DNA of 64,000 nt from Pseudoduganella umbonata (GCF_014192225.1 NZ_JACHXS010000003.1:657313-721312); one strand, 5' to 3'; shown: positions 1 through 9,557, counted from the first letter of the stretch. Program-made: numbers and translations. The notes: a model not told the origin generated them from the sequence alone.

Positions 1-3000
1 TGGCGCACCGCGGGCAGCCGCGACAGCAGCTCCACGTTGATATAGATGAGGTTCAGCGGATGGCGCAGCTCATGCGACATCACGGCCAGGAACTCGTCCT
101 TCATGGCGCTGTCGGTCTCGGCCTGCGTGCGGCTGGCCTGCTCGGACCACAGCGCGGCTTCGCGGCGCTGTTCCTGCTGGGCACGCGAGGTCTGGTCGCG
201 GGCGATCTTGGCGAATCCCCGGAACCGGGCGTTGTGCAGCGGCGTCGTGACGCCGGCGCAGAAAAACCGCGTGCCGTCCTTGCGCATGTGCCAGCGTTCG
301 TCTTCGGCGCGGCCTTCGTCGGTGGCGCGGCGGCGCTCGTTCTCCGGCGCGCCGCCGGCCAGGTCTTCCGGCGTGAAGATCATGTCGAGGCTGCTGCCCA
401 GCGCTTCTTCCTCGGTCCAGCCGAAGGTGCGCTCGGCACCCTTGTTCCAGCCGGTGACGCGGCCTTCGGCATCGGTACTGATGATCGCATAGTCGTCGGT
501 GCTTTCGGCCACCAGCCGCATCCACATTTCGCTGGTGCGCACCTGCTCTTCCGCCTCGCGGCGGCGGGTGATGTCGAAGAAGGTCATCACGGCGCCTTCA
601 ATCTTGTCCTCGGTGGTGCGGTACGGCAGCAGCCGGATGATGTAGTAGCGCCCTTCGCTGCTGCGCACCTCGCGCTCGACGGGGCGCAGTGTCTCGAAGG
701 TGGACGACACGTCGCCGGCCAGCTGGTCGTACTCGAGCCGGTGCGTGATGTCGAGCAGCGAGCGGCCGATGTCGGTCGGGATGATCGAGAAGATGTCGGC
801 CGCGCGCGGCGTGAAGCGCTTGATGCGCATGGCCCGGTCGACGAAGACGGTGGCGATGTCGGTCGAGGCGATCAGGTTGTTCAGGTCGTCATTGGCCTTG
901 CCGGTTTCCTCGACCTTCACCTTCAGCTCATAGTTGACGGTGATGAGTTCCTCGTTGACCGACTGCAGCTCCTCCTTCGAGGTTTCCAGTTCCTCCGTGG
1001 CTGAGCGCAATTCCTCGTTGATCGCCTGCAATTCCTCATTCGATGCGCGCAGTTCCTCGTTGGAGACTTCGGCATGCTCGATGGTTTCCTGCAGTTTTTC
1101 CTTGCTGCGCTGCAGTTCCGCTTCCAGCTGCTCGAGCACCAGGTCCTTGTGCGGGGCCGGGGCCGTGGCGGCACCGCTGCCGCCCGCCTGCAGCGTCTCG
1201 TCGAACATCACCAGCATGAAATCCATGTTGGCCACCCCATCGGTGAACGGCTGCACGGCAATGCTGACGAAGAAATCCTGGTCCTCGCGCCGGACCGGCA
1301 CGCGCGCGCCCTCGACGTTCTGGCCGCTCTGCTGGGCCTGGTACAGCGCCGTGCGCAGCTCCAGCCGCAATTCCGGCAGGATCAGCGCCAGCGCGTTGCG
1401 CGACGGCTCGCCGCCCACGTGGCGCAGGAAGCGCCCGGCCGCATCGGACATGTGGACGATATTGGTTTCGCGGTCCACCACCAGGCTGGGCGGCGCGAAC
1501 TTCGCCAGCGCCCGCTGGTGTACTTCGGCAAAGGAAAACTGGCGGCGCGCTCCCGGGCCCGCCTGCGCCAGTTCCGGCACCCGGCTCACCGGCGAATGCG
1601 ACAGCACCGGCACGTAGCGCGCCGCACGCGACAGCGGCCGCGCCCGGTAGATACGGTTCTTCTTGTCGAACGGCACAAAGAATTCAGCCGCCGCATCGGC
1701 CGATTCGGACGAGCCGAGGAACAGGAAGCCGTCGGGTTTCAGCGCCGAATGGAACATCTGCAGCACGCGCAGCTGCACGTCGCGGTTCAGGTAGATCAGC
1801 AGGTTGCGGCAGGAAACCATGTCCAGCTTCGAGAACGGCGGGTCGCGCAGCAGGTTGTGCGAGGCGAACAGGATGCGGTCGCGGATCGTCTTGCGGATGC
1901 GGAAGCGGTCGTCTTCCTTCGTGAAGAACTGGCGCATGCGCGACGGCGGCACGTCCATCACGATCGAGGCCGGGTAGACGCCGGCGCGCGCGGTGGCGAT
2001 CGCATGCTCGTCGATGTCGGAGGCAAAGACCTGGATCTCCGGCGGGCGTTCCTTTTGCAGCGCATAGTCGGCCAGCAGCATCGCCACCGAGTAGGCTTCC
2101 TGGCCGGTGGCGCAGGCTGCCACCCAGACCCGCACCTGCTCGCCGCGCAGCTTGTCGCGGAACAGTTCGGGAATGATGTCGCGTTCGAGCGCCTCGAACG
2201 CGTCGCGGTCGCGGAAGAAATTCGTCACGCCGATCAGCATGTCGTTCAGCAGCGCCTTGAATTCGCCCGGTTCATTGTCGAGCAGCTGGGCATACTCGGG
2301 CAGCGTGGCCACTCCCTTGACCTGCAGGCGGCGTTCGATACGGCGCAGTACGGTGGCACGCTTGTAGTTGCGGAAGTCGTGGCCGGTATGCGCGCACAGC
2401 ATGGCGATCACGTTCTGCAGCGCGGCCTCGTCGTCGATCCGTTCTTCCTCGACGGGCGGCGGACCGATCGCCGCGTCGCCGTCGCCGGTCGGCGGCAGCT
2501 GGATGTGGCGGGCGTTTTCCCACAGTTCCGCCAGCTTGGCCGGCAGCTCCTCGGCCGGCAGCACGAAATCGATCATGCCGGTGCCGATCGCGGCGACCGG
2601 CATGCCGTCGTGTTCCGCGTCGGCCGGCGCCTGCGCCAGCGCCACGCCGCCCTGTTCCTTGATGCGCTCGATCCCCACGGCACCGTCGGAACCGGTGCCG
2701 GACAGCACCACGGCAAAGGCGCGTTCCCGATGGGCCATCGCCAGCGTGCGGAAGAAGATATCGATCGCCACGTGATGGCCGGGCGTGCGCACCAGTGCCG
2801 AGACGCCGAGGTGGCCGTCATCCATCGACAGCTGCTGGTTCGGCGCGATTACGTACACGTGTTCCGGCTGGATGGGCACCCGCTCGGTGACCTGGATCAC
2901 CGGCATGTACGTAGCCCGCTGCAGCACGTTGTCCGCCAGGCTTTCGTGCTTCGGCGACAGGTGCAGGATCACCACGAAGGCCATGCCGTTTCCCGGCTGC

Positions 3001-3134
3001 ACGTTCTCGAAGAACTGCAGCAGGGCCTGCAGGCCACCGGCCGAGGCACCAAGGCCGACCACTGGAAATCGGAGGTGGCTGCGGCTGACGACGGGATCGG
3101 TGTCACTGCCCTGCGGCGTGGGGGTCTGCGGCAT
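1..3134 (-). CDS. CheB-CheR-PAS-histidine kinase fusion (3' end beyond window)
   Basis: Giant chemotaxis-type signalling fusion, open from an ATG at 3134 to the window edge (about 1,044 codons seen, C-terminus missing). Residues about 20-200 are a CheB methylesterase domain with GLGASAGG (Ser31 is the likely nucleophile), a His in ILHLSPKHE and VLSGTGSDGAVG. Residues about 220-490 are a CheR methyltransferase (VWVAACATGQEAYS, then SCRNLLIYL). A PAS-like domain follows, then a Glu-rich coiled coil with repeated NEEL units (about 660-740), two further PAS domains, and the start of a HisKA domain with MSHELRHPLN (His about 1021). The combination is known from soil and plant-associated bacteria and probably links receptor-type methylation enzymes to a phosphorelay. 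The protein has no receiver domain on the CheB part, so it is not controlled by CheA in the ordinary way. It is divergent from the acyl-CoA ligase gene. Confidence 0.93.
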   Translation of the reverse strand, partial: MPQTPTPQGSDTDPVVSRSHLRFPVVGLGASAGGLQALLQFFENVQPGNGMAFVVILHLSPKHESLADNVLQRATYMPVIQVTERVPIQPEHVYVIAPNQQLSMDDGHLGVSALVRTPGHHVAIDIFFRTLAMAHRERAFAVVLSGTGSDGAVGIERIKEQGGVALAQAPADAEHDGMPVAAIGTGMIDFVLPAEELPAKLAELWENARHIQLPPTGDGDAAIGPPPVEEERIDDEAALQNVIAMLCAHTGHDFRNYKRATVLRRIERRLQVKGVATLPEYAQLLDNEPGEFKALLNDMLIGVTNFFRDRDAFEALERDIIPELFRDKLRGEQVRVWVAACATGQEAYSVAMLLADYALQKERPPEIQVFASDIDEHAIATARAGVYPASIVMDVPPSRMRQFFTKEDDRFRIRKTIRDRILFASHNLLRDPPFSKLDMVSCRNLLIYLNRDVQLRVLQMFHSALKPDGFLFLGSSESADAAAEFFVPFDKKNRIYRARPLSRAARYVPVLSHSPVSRVPELAQAGPGARRQFSFAEVHQRALAKFAPPSLVVDRETNIVHMSDAAGRFLRHVGGEPSRNALALILPELRLELRTALYQAQQSGQNVEGARVPVRREDQDFFVSIAVQPFTDGVANMDFMLVMFDETLQAGGSGAATAPAPHKDLVLEQLEAELQRSKEKLQETIEHAEVSNEELRASNEELQAINEELRSATEELETSKEELQSVNEELITVNYELKVKVEETGKANDDLNNLIASTDIATVFVDRAMRIKRFTPRAADIFSIIPTDIGRSLLDITHRLEYDQLAGDVSSTFETLRPVEREVRSSEGRYYIIRLLPYRTTEDKIEGAVMTFFDITRRREAEEQVRTSEMWMRLVAESTDDYAIISTDAEGRVTGWNKGAERTFGWTEEEALGSSLDMIFTPEDLAGGAPENERRRATDEGRAEDERWHMRKDGTRFFCAGVTTPLHNARFRGFAKIARDQTSRAQQEQRREAALWSEQASRTQAETDSAMKDEFLAVMSHELRHPLNLIYINVELLSRLPAVR

Positions 3135-3211
3135 GGAGAATAAGATTGAATGGAAGGCACTGAAGTCTACTCCAATCATGTCTGGAGGTTAAGCACTTCC
3201 GCCCAGTGTGT

Positions 3212-3221
3212 GGGGGGGGGG
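3212..3221. repeat. Homopolymeric G10 tract in divergent promoter region
   Basis: Ten consecutive G residues lie in the 218-bp divergent spacer, 78 bp upstream of the CheB-CheR fusion and 131 bp upstream of the acyl-CoA ligase. Tracts of this length are prone to slippage, which could change promoter spacing; that consequence is inference. Confidence 0.8.
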
Positions 3222-3352
3222 AACAGGCTTTTGACCACAGGATCGGCAAAAGGTTTCGGCCTGGACAGTCCAACCGTTGACAGCGGCAGGTCCGGACGGC
3301 ACACTGCCGGCCCCTGCCCACCGCCACTGCCACTGCCAGTCTGTTCAGGACA

Positions 3353-4918
3353 ATGACCGCCGCACTGCCTTTCACCTTGCTACCTGGCACCCTGCCGGAC
3401 CGACTGCCAGGCCTTCTCGCCGAACGCGCGCTGCGTCACCCGCAGGCGCCGGCACTGCGTGAAAACGGCCGCGACATCGGCTATGGCGAACTGTGGCAAA
3501 CGGTGCGGGAAACGGCCGCGCAACTGGCCGCGCTCGGCGTGCGGCCCGGCGACCGCGTGGCGGTGGTCGGCGAGAACGCGCTGGCGCAGGTCTGCCTGGT
3601 GTTCGCGGCCGGGCTGTGCGATGCATGGATCGTCTGCGTCAACGCCCGGCTGGCGCCACGCGAAGTCGACGGAATCCTCGACCATTGCAGCGCGCGCGTG
3701 GCGTTCTACACGGATGACGTGTCGCCCGAAGCGGCGGCGCATGGCGCCCGGCACGGCGCGGCGCACGTGGCCGGGCCGGCACTGGTCGGCAACTGGCTTG
3801 CCGGGCCGCTGAACCACGCGGCACGGCCGGAACCCGTGTACGCCGACGGCGCCCGCCAGTGCGCCGCGCTGCTGTACACCAGCGGCACCACGGGGCGCCC
3901 GAAAGGCGTGATGCTGTCGCACCGCAGCCTGCTGTACGTGGCGGCCGTTTCCGCCACGCTGCGCCGCCTGGTGCCGGGCGACCGGGCCTGCGGCGTGCTG
4001 CCGCTGTCGCACGTCTACGGCCTCGCCTCCGTGCTGCTGGGCACCCTGCACGCCGGCGCCTGCCTGCACCTGGTGCCGCGTTTCACGCCGGCCGGCCTGC
4101 TCGGCATGCTGCGCAACGATGGCATCACGATCCTGCAGGGTGTGCCGGCACTGTATGCGCGACTGCTCGATGCGGCCGGCGGACCGGTGGCCTCCACGCT
4201 GCGCTTCATCTACGCGGGCGGATCGCCGCTGACGCCGGCGCTGAAGGCGCGCGTCGAAGCGGCGTTCGGGCTGCCGCTGCACAACGGCTACGGCATGACC
4301 GAAACGGCGCCGACGATCTGCCAGACGAACCTCGACGCGCCGCGCGCCGACACCTCGGTCGGCCAGCCGATTCCCGGCGTGGACACGCGCATCGCCGGCG
4401 GCGCCGGGGAAGGCGAACTGTGGGTGCGCGGGCCGAACGTGATGCTCGGCTATTACCGCGATGCGGCGCAGACCGCCGCCGTGCTGGCGCCGGACGGCTG
4501 GCTGAGTACGGGCGACGTGGCGCGCCGCGCCGCCGACGGCGCCCTGTTCATCGTCGGGCGCACCAGGGAGCTGATCGTGCGCAGCGGCTTCAATGTCTAT
4601 CCTCTCGAAGTGGAAACGCTGCTGAACGCGCACCCGCGCGTGGCGCAGGCCGCCGTGGTGGGCCGCGCCGCCCCCGGTGGCAATGGCGATGAAGAAGTGA
4701 TTGCCTTCGTCGAGCCGCGCGGTGCGGCGGACGGCGCCCTGCCCGACGCGCTGGCGGGCTGGCTTGCCGGGCAACTGGCGCCGTACAAGGTGCCGGCCCG
4801 GGTGGTGGTGCTGGAGGCGCTGCCTGCCGGCGCCACCGGCAAGGTGCTGAAGGCGGCACTGCGCGACATCGCGGCCGCGCTGGACGACGGCCCGGTCAGC
4901 CGTGCACCAGCTTCGTGA
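3353..4918 (+). CDS. AMP-forming acyl-CoA synthetase / ligase
   Basis: ANL-superfamily enzyme that would adenylate a carboxylic acid and transfer it to CoA. The 521 residues match the usual length. Visible motifs: YTSGTTGRPKG phosphate loop near residue 174, NGYGMTETAPT near 312, GWLSTGDVA near 385, GRTRELIVRSGFNVYP near 401, and the catalytic C-terminal lysine in GATGKVLK near 497. There is no signal peptide or membrane segment, so it is cytoplasmic. The ATG at 3353 follows a GGA. The 3' end overlaps the convergent small gene at 4896 by about 23 bp. Acid specificity (medium/long-chain, aromatic or malonate) cannot be read from the sequence, and the neighbours do not suggest a pathway. Confidence 0.9.
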   Translation: MTAALPFTLLPGTLPDRLPGLLAERALRHPQAPALRENGRDIGYGELWQTVRETAAQLAALGVRPGDRVAVVGENALAQVCLVFAAGLCDAWIVCVNARLAPREVDGILDHCSARVAFYTDDVSPEAAAHGARHGAAHVAGPALVGNWLAGPLNHAARPEPVYADGARQCAALLYTSGTTGRPKGVMLSHRSLLYVAAVSATLRRLVPGDRACGVLPLSHVYGLASVLLGTLHAGACLHLVPRFTPAGLLGMLRNDGITILQGVPALYARLLDAAGGPVASTLRFIYAGGSPLTPALKARVEAAFGLPLHNGYGMTETAPTICQTNLDAPRADTSVGQPIPGVDTRIAGGAGEGELWVRGPNVMLGYYRDAAQTAAVLAPDGWLSTGDVARRAADGALFIVGRTRELIVRSGFNVYPLEVETLLNAHPRVAQAAVVGRAAPGGNGDEEVIAFVEPRGAADGALPDALAGWLAGQLAPYKVPARVVVLEALPAGATGKVLKAALRDIAAALDDGPVSRAPAS

Positions 4919-5216
4919 TCTCGATCAGCCGGTGCGGGTATTCGCGGGACAGCTCGGCGATCAGCGCATGCAGCGCCGCGTCGGCCGGCTGGTAGAGCAC
5001 GTGGCCGCCCGGCGTGCACGCGCAAAAGCCGCGTGCCGCCAGTTCGCGCACGATGGTGTCGGCCTGGCCGAGTGATTGCAGATACAGCCGTTGCGCGATG
5101 GCTTCGGCGGTCCAGATCTGGCCGGGCGCGCCGTGCAGCAGCAACAGCGCTTCCAGGAACGGGACGGATGGCAGCGTCAGGATGAAGCTGCGCAGTGCGG
5201 GACTGATCTCCTTCAT
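4896..5216 (-). CDS. Small winged-helix-like protein of unknown function
   Basis: The 106-residue product has no signal peptide or membrane span. The middle (LLLLHGAPGQIWTAEAIAQRL to IVRELAARGFC, roughly residues 25-68) reads like a winged helix-turn-helix: a helix, a turn, a recognition-type helix and a following strand containing two cysteines. The rest is a C-terminal helical tail. Its 3' end overlaps the end of the convergent acyl-CoA ligase gene by about 23 bp. A role in transcription is possible but not shown. Confidence 0.6.
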   Translation of the reverse strand: MKEISPALRSFILTLPSVPFLEALLLLHGAPGQIWTAEAIAQRLYLQSLGQADTIVRELAARGFCACTPGGHVLYQPADAALHALIAELSREYPHRLIEITKLVHG

Positions 5217-5473
5217 TGGCTCTCTACGGTGGCTGGCGGCGCGGGCCGGCAGGCGGTGTGCCGCTGGCTTTGCAGCGGCAATGTGCAGTTGAGTAAACCA
5301 TTCGGCCCTCCCGCGCGTTGCTTGCCAATGTCCTGCACAGCCGAACGACAGCCGAACTACAGGTGAAAAGCGGATGGACGGGAAGAGAATTCGATGGACG
5401 AAACCGAAATTATATTCCTAAAAATATATTTATGCCACGCAGCAAGCCAAGCAGTAATCCAGAAGCACCAGCC

Positions 5474-5983
5474 ATGAGCGGTACTGAAAACCCCGATATT
5501 CCGGCAGCGGCCGCCGCGCCGACGCCCCACCTGGAGGCGCTGCAGAAGCTGCGCATCGTGATCCGGTCGGCGCAGCGCCATTCGCTGTGGGTGGAAAAAC
5601 AGTGCGGCGTGAATGGCGCGCAGCTGTGGATCATGCAGGAACTGGCCGACACGCCGGGGCTGCGCGTGGGCCAGGTCACGGCGCGCCTGGCGATTGCCCA
5701 GACCACCACCAGCAACCTGCTGGAAGGCCTGGTAAGGAAGGGCTACGTCGTCAAGACGCGCGACTCCGATGATGCGCGTGTGGTAAAACTGGCACTATCC
5801 GTTCCGGGGCTGGCCCTGCTGGACGCGGCCCCGAAACCGGCGCGCGGCCTGTTGCCCGAAGCGCTGGCCAAGCTGGACGGGGCCGAACTGGCCAGCCTGA
5901 ACACGGGCCTTCAGGGCCTGCTCGAATCGATCGAAGACCTGGACGAAGGGTTCGGCCTGCAGCCGCTGCCCTTCACGATGTAA
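5474..5983 (+). CDS. MarR family transcriptional regulator
   Basis: Winged-helix regulator of the MarR type, 169 residues from the ATG at 5474 (an in-frame ATG at 5432 would add 14 residues rich in Ser and Pro). The helix-turn-helix is in LRVGQVTARLAIAQTTTSNL and the wing in VKTRDSDDARVVKLALS, both typical of the family. The C-terminal helix would form the dimer. The upstream 5400-5431 stretch is unusually AT-rich and probably holds its promoter. It sits 25 bp before the gamma-glutamyl hydrolase-like gene and may be co-transcribed with it; the ligand is unknown. Confidence 0.85.
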   Translation: MSGTENPDIPAAAAAPTPHLEALQKLRIVIRSAQRHSLWVEKQCGVNGAQLWIMQELADTPGLRVGQVTARLAIAQTTTSNLLEGLVRKGYVVKTRDSDDARVVKLALSVPGLALLDAAPKPARGLLPEALAKLDGAELASLNTGLQGLLESIEDLDEGFGLQPLPFTM

Positions 5984-6008
5984 ACCGATGAAAACATAAA
6001 GGAACAGC

Positions 6009-6956
6009 ATGGAAGACGAGCGCCGGCGGGATCGGCGCGGGGCAGACCGGGAGTTCAGCCGCCGCAAGGAAGATTCGCCACGTTACCTGGACCCCGGCGA
6101 TTCGGTGTTCACCCTGTGGGGCCGGGTGATCCGCGCGCGCTACCAGCGCATCGCCGCATCGCTGACGCGGCGCGTGATGCAGCGGCCGCTGCGCATCGGC
6201 ATCTCGGCCCGCATCTTCCACCCCGAGGCCGGCGCCACGGGGCTGCGCAGCAAGAACCTGCAATACCTGGAAGAGTCGATCGCGCACTGGGTCATGTCGC
6301 GCGACGTGCTGGTGTTCATGATTCCCACCGTGAACACCAGCGGGTTGCTGCACCCGTCCAACATCCGGCTGCGCGACTATGCGCGCCACCTCGACGGCCT
6401 GGTGCTGCAGGGTGGCGCCGACGTGTCGCCGCAGACCTATTCGGAAGCGCCCACGCGCCCCGAGTGGAGCGGCGACCGTGCGCGCGACATGTACGAGCTG
6501 GAACTGCTGCATGAATTCGTGGAGGCCGGCAAGCCGGTGCTGGGCATCTGCCGCGGCTGCCAGCTGATCAACGTGGCGTTCGGCGGCACGCTGTACCAGG
6601 ACATCGCCACCGACGTGCCGACCGCCATGCCGCACGTGCACGACGACTACGACCGGCACCGGCACGAGATCAGCTTCCCGCCCGGCTCGTCGCTGGCGAA
6701 GATGTTCAGGGAAACCGCGGGCGGCGTGGTGAACTCGATCCACCACCAGGCCGTCAAGACACTGGGCCGCGACATGGAGATCGAGGCCCTGTCGGTACCC
6801 GACCAGATGATCGAAGCGATCCGCTACCGCAAGGCGCCGTTCGTGATGGGCCTGCAGTGGCACCCCGAATTCCACCGCGCCGGCGGGCAGGAGCTGCTCG
6901 ACTGCACGGGCATCCTCGACAGCTTCCTGCGCGTGGCCCGCGAAACGCGCTTCTAG
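6009..6956 (+). CDS. Gamma-glutamyl hydrolase-like class I glutamine amidotransferase (peptidase C26, PuuD-like)
   Basis: Class I glutamine amidotransferase fold of the gamma-glutamyl-gamma-aminobutyrate hydrolase family. The nucleophile elbow is GICRGCQLINVAFGG (about residues 180-194) and the partner His and Glu lie in LQWHPEF near residue 285; VLQGGADVSP precedes them. The 315 residues include a charged N-terminal extension of about 60 residues (MEDERRRDRRGADREFSRRK) not needed for the fold. ATG 6009 follows AAAGGA. Known relatives split gamma-glutamyl-GABA during putrescine breakdown, but no other Puu genes are nearby, so the substrate is open. A long hairpin with a T-run follows the stop codon. 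Confidence 0.85.
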   Translation: MEDERRRDRRGADREFSRRKEDSPRYLDPGDSVFTLWGRVIRARYQRIAASLTRRVMQRPLRIGISARIFHPEAGATGLRSKNLQYLEESIAHWVMSRDVLVFMIPTVNTSGLLHPSNIRLRDYARHLDGLVLQGGADVSPQTYSEAPTRPEWSGDRARDMYELELLHEFVEAGKPVLGICRGCQLINVAFGGTLYQDIATDVPTAMPHVHDDYDRHRHEISFPPGSSLAKMFRETAGGVVNSIHHQAVKTLGRDMEIEALSVPDQMIEAIRYRKAPFVMGLQWHPEFHRAGGQELLDCTGILDSFLRVARETRF

Positions 6957-6973
6957 ACGACGCTTGGTGCATT

Positions 6974-7028
6974 GGTGTCTGACACTTTTTCCGGGCGCGG
7001 TTTCCGGAAAAAGTGTCAGACACCGGTT
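6974..7028 (+). terminator. Long hairpin of the GGTGTC/GACACC family, probable terminator
   Basis: A perfect 21-bp inverted repeat (6974-6994 pairs with 7004-7024) with a 9-nt loop, followed by GGTTTT, 17 bp after the stop of the gamma-glutamyl hydrolase-like gene. The arms begin with GGTGTCTGACAC. The same core recurs at 7055, 11268, 11314, 51240 and 51313. Confidence 0.65.
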
Positions 7029-7054
7029 TTCTCCTGAGGCACCCGGCGGCAACC

Positions 7055-7102
7055 GGTGTCCGACACTTTTCCCGAAGAAGCCCGGGAAAAATGTCCGACA
7101 CC
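7055..7102 (-). repeat. Second GGTGTC-family hairpin downstream of ybdK-like gene
   Basis: An imperfect inverted repeat (7055-7074 with 7083-7102, 18 of 20 positions pairing) that begins GGTGTCCGACAC. It lies 14 bp past the stop of the convergent carboxylate-amine ligase gene. There is no good T-run on that strand, so it may protect the 3' end of the mRNA rather than terminate it. Confidence 0.6.
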
Positions 7103-7116
7103 AGGCGCATCGACTG

Positions 7117-8238
7117 TCAGCGGCGGCCGCGGAAGCGCTGCACGGCGGCGTCGACGATGCCCTCGACGCTGCCGCTGGCGGCGAACTGGTCGCGCAGGTA
7201 CTGCGCATCGCTGCCCATGTGCGTCACCTGCACCAGGTGGTTCAGCGCGGCGCTGCCGCCCAGCTTCTCGGCATACGGGTCCATGCGCCGCAGCGTGGTG
7301 AGGATGTCCTCGCGCAGCGACAGGCTTTCGTAGGTTTTCGGGTGCACCACGGTGCCGTCGAGCCCGAAGCGGCAGGCCTGGAAGCGGTTGTAGTTGTAGA
7401 CCAGGTAATCGTCTTCCGCCGGCGGTTCCTCCTTGCGGTCGAGCAGGTAGGCGCACAGCGCCTGCAGGTACGAGGCCAGCGCGGCGGCCCGCTCCACCGT
7501 CAGCGGCGTGTCGCACACGCGCAGCTCGATGGTGCCGTACTCGGGCTTCGGCCGCAGGTCCCAGTAGAAGTCCTTCATGCTCTTGATGACGCCGGTGTGC
7601 TCCATCTTGGCGAAGTAGCCGTTGGAGAAATCGTCCCACGACAGCGTGAACGGCGCCCGTCCGCTCATCGGGAATGCGAACACGGAGTTCAGCCGCGCCG
7701 AGTTGAACAGCGTGTCGCCGCCCTGCACGAATGGCGACGAGGCCGACAGCGCAATGAAGTGCGGCAGGTAGCGCGACAGCGAGTGCAGCAGGTACAGCGC
7801 ATTGTCGCCGTTGCCGGTGCCGATGTGGACGTGCTGGCCGAACACGGTGAACTGCTTGGCCAGGTAGCCGTACAGCGACGACACTTCCTTGAAGCGGGGC
7901 TTCTCGAAGATGCGGCGGTCGACCCACTTCTGGAACGGGTGGGTGCCGCCGCCGCAGATGCCGATATTCAGGCGCTCGGCCGCATCGACCAGCGTGTCGC
8001 GCACCTCGTGCAGCTGGGCCAGCAGCTCGTTGTGGCGGGTGTGCACGTCGCTGTTAATCTCGATCATGCTTTCCGTGATTTCCGGCGTGACGTGGCCGGG
8101 AAACGGCTTTTGCGCCAGCAGGTGCAGCAGGTCCGGGCTCGACGCGGTCAGGTCGTAGTCGGAAAAACTGACCAGCTGCAGCTCCAGTTCCACGCCCATC
8201 GTCAGCGGCGTCGATTCCTTGAACGGTTCCAGTGCCAT
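7117..8238 (-). CDS. ybdK: YbdK-type carboxylate-amine ligase (GCS2 family)
   Basis: Member of the glutamate-cysteine ligase 2 family, 373 residues as expected for YbdK. The N-terminal [11 protein letters not shown] carries the Glu residues of the nucleotide/metal site; [10 protein letters not shown] and [20 protein letters not shown] are the other conserved blocks, and the C-terminal [18 protein letters not shown] is typical. E. coli YbdK has weak gamma-glutamylcysteine ligase activity; the real substrate is not established. The start ATG at 8238 lies 3 bp after the stop of the upstream antiporter gene, so the two form a tight operon. Confidence 0.88.
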   Translation of the reverse strand: MALEPFKESTPLTMGVELELQLVSFSDYDLTASSPDLLHLLAQKPFPGHVTPEITESMIEINSDVHTRHNELLAQLHEVRDTLVDAAERLNIGICGGGTHPFQKWVDRRIFEKPRFKEVSSLYGYLAKQFTVFGQHVHIGTGNGDNALYLLHSLSRYLPHFIALSASSPFVQGGDTLFNSARLNSVFAFPMSGRAPFTLSWDDFSNGYFAKMEHTGVIKSMKDFYWDLRPKPEYGTIELRVCDTPLTVERAAALASYLQALCAYLLDRKEEPPAEDDYLVYNYNRFQACRFGLDGTVVHPKTYESLSLREDILTTLRRMDPYAEKLGGSAALNHLVQVTHMGSDAQYLRDQFAASGSVEGIVDAAVQRFRGRR

Positions 8239-8241
8239 CGC

Positions 8242-9423
8242 TTATTCCTCTTTCTTCGTTTCGCGGGCCCAGACCAGGGCGCGCTGGGTGATGATGGGGC
8301 CGAGCACCTCCATGAACACGGTCATCGCCGCCACGGCGGCCAGCTCGTCGACCAGCACGACGCCGGAATTCTTGGTCTGCTCGAGCAGCAGCACGACGAA
8401 CACCGACATCGGCGCGAGCGCCATGCCGGTGGCCAGGCCCTTGCGCCATGGCGTGCCCGACAGCTTCGAGAACGCCGCCACGCCGGCCGTCTTGACGACG
8501 AAGCGGGCCAGCAGCAGCACGAAGGCCAGCATGCCGCCGCTGACGACGTTATCCCAGGACAGCGTGGACACGGCGAACACGAACAGCAGGATCGTCAGCA
8601 GTTCGCCGATCGCGCCGAAATTGCGCTGCGTGCGCGTGAATGCCACGCGGCGGTGGCGCGCCGTCAGGCCGAAGGCCAGCGTGGCCAGCACCGGCGACAG
8701 GTCGTACGCATGGGTGATGGCGACCAGGATCACGACGACCAGCGCGAACGCCAGCGTGCCTTCGCGTGCCAGGTTGCCCAGGTGGCGCAGCACGGCCGGC
8801 ACCAGCATGCCGCACACCGCGCCCAGCAGCGCCGACGCGACCAGTTCGATCGCGCTGAGCGAAATCGCCTGCGTCAGGCTGCCGGACGTTTCAAAGACCC
8901 AGAAGCCGACGATGACCTTGAACGTCAGCACGGCCAGCACGCAGTTGAGCGCCACCAGGTGCAGCACCCGTTCGGTGGCCTGGCCGGAGCTGCGCTCCTC
9001 GTTGACGACGCGCAGCACGCCGGCCGGCGACGTCGACATCGCCAGCGACGCCAGCAGCAGCGCCGTCATCGACGGCACGCCCCATAGACTGGCGATCAGG
9101 TAGACGACCGCGAACGTGGCGAACGATTCGGCCAGGCCGCTGATCGCCACCCAGGGATTGACGCGCAGCCAGTTCAGGTTGACGCGATAGCCCAGCTCGA
9201 ACAGGATCAGGCCGAACGCCACGTTGGCCAGCACGATGACGGGACTGCCCGACTCGGTGGCGAACAGGTCGGGAAACGCCTGGGCACACAGGAAGCCGAC
9301 CAGGCCATACACGCTGATGCGGGGAAGGCGGGTCCAGCGGTGAATGAATTCGCCGGCAAGCCAGGCGAGCAGAACAGCAAGCGGCCACGCGAGATCGGCC
9401 GAGATCACCAGGAAATCTGGCAT
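8242..9423 (-). CDS. CPA2-type cation:proton antiporter (Na_H_exchanger fold)
   Basis: A 393-residue membrane protein with about 12 hydrophobic segments and the family landmarks: GEFIHRWTRLPRISVYGLVGFL near the N-terminus, LFELGYRVNL, and STSPAGVLRVVNEE, which resembles the discontinuous-helix region. It exchanges monovalent cations for protons in the inner membrane. There is no C-terminal RCK/KTN domain of the kind that gates KefB and KefC with glutathione adducts, so any link to glutathione would be indirect, through the partner ybdK-like gene 3 bp downstream. The start follows a good ribosome site (GGAGGA). Divergent from the S-formylglutathione hydrolase gene. Confidence 0.85.
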   Translation of the reverse strand: MPDFLVISADLAWPLAVLLAWLAGEFIHRWTRLPRISVYGLVGFLCAQAFPDLFATESGSPVIVLANVAFGLILFELGYRVNLNWLRVNPWVAISGLAESFATFAVVYLIASLWGVPSMTALLLASLAMSTSPAGVLRVVNEERSSGQATERVLHLVALNCVLAVLTFKVIVGFWVFETSGSLTQAISLSAIELVASALLGAVCGMLVPAVLRHLGNLAREGTLAFALVVVILVAITHAYDLSPVLATLAFGLTARHRRVAFTRTQRNFGAIGELLTILLFVFAVSTLSWDNVVSGGMLAFVLLLARFVVKTAGVAAFSKLSGTPWRKGLATGMALAPMSVFVVLLLEQTKNSGVVLVDELAAVAAMTVFMEVLGPIITQRALVWARETKKEE

Positions 9424-9557
9424 TAGGGTTCCTCCTATTGTTGGGTACTGTAGCCGGGCAGGATCGGCGGAAACTACATTTGCGCGAATGTAGTTGATAA
9501 TGACCGGTGTTGCAAGGAAAACTCATCCGTTAGATGACTATATAGCAAGATCGGCCG

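Noticed and set aside
1074..3143. Long plus-strand reading frame opposite the CheB-CheR fusion
   Set aside because: It is the antisense of a clear multidomain protein; composition is Arg/His/Gln-rich with no domain, as expected from high GC third positions.
8242..9423. KefB/KefC glutathione-gated potassium efflux system
   Set aside because: Too short and lacking the C-terminal RCK domain required for that assignment.
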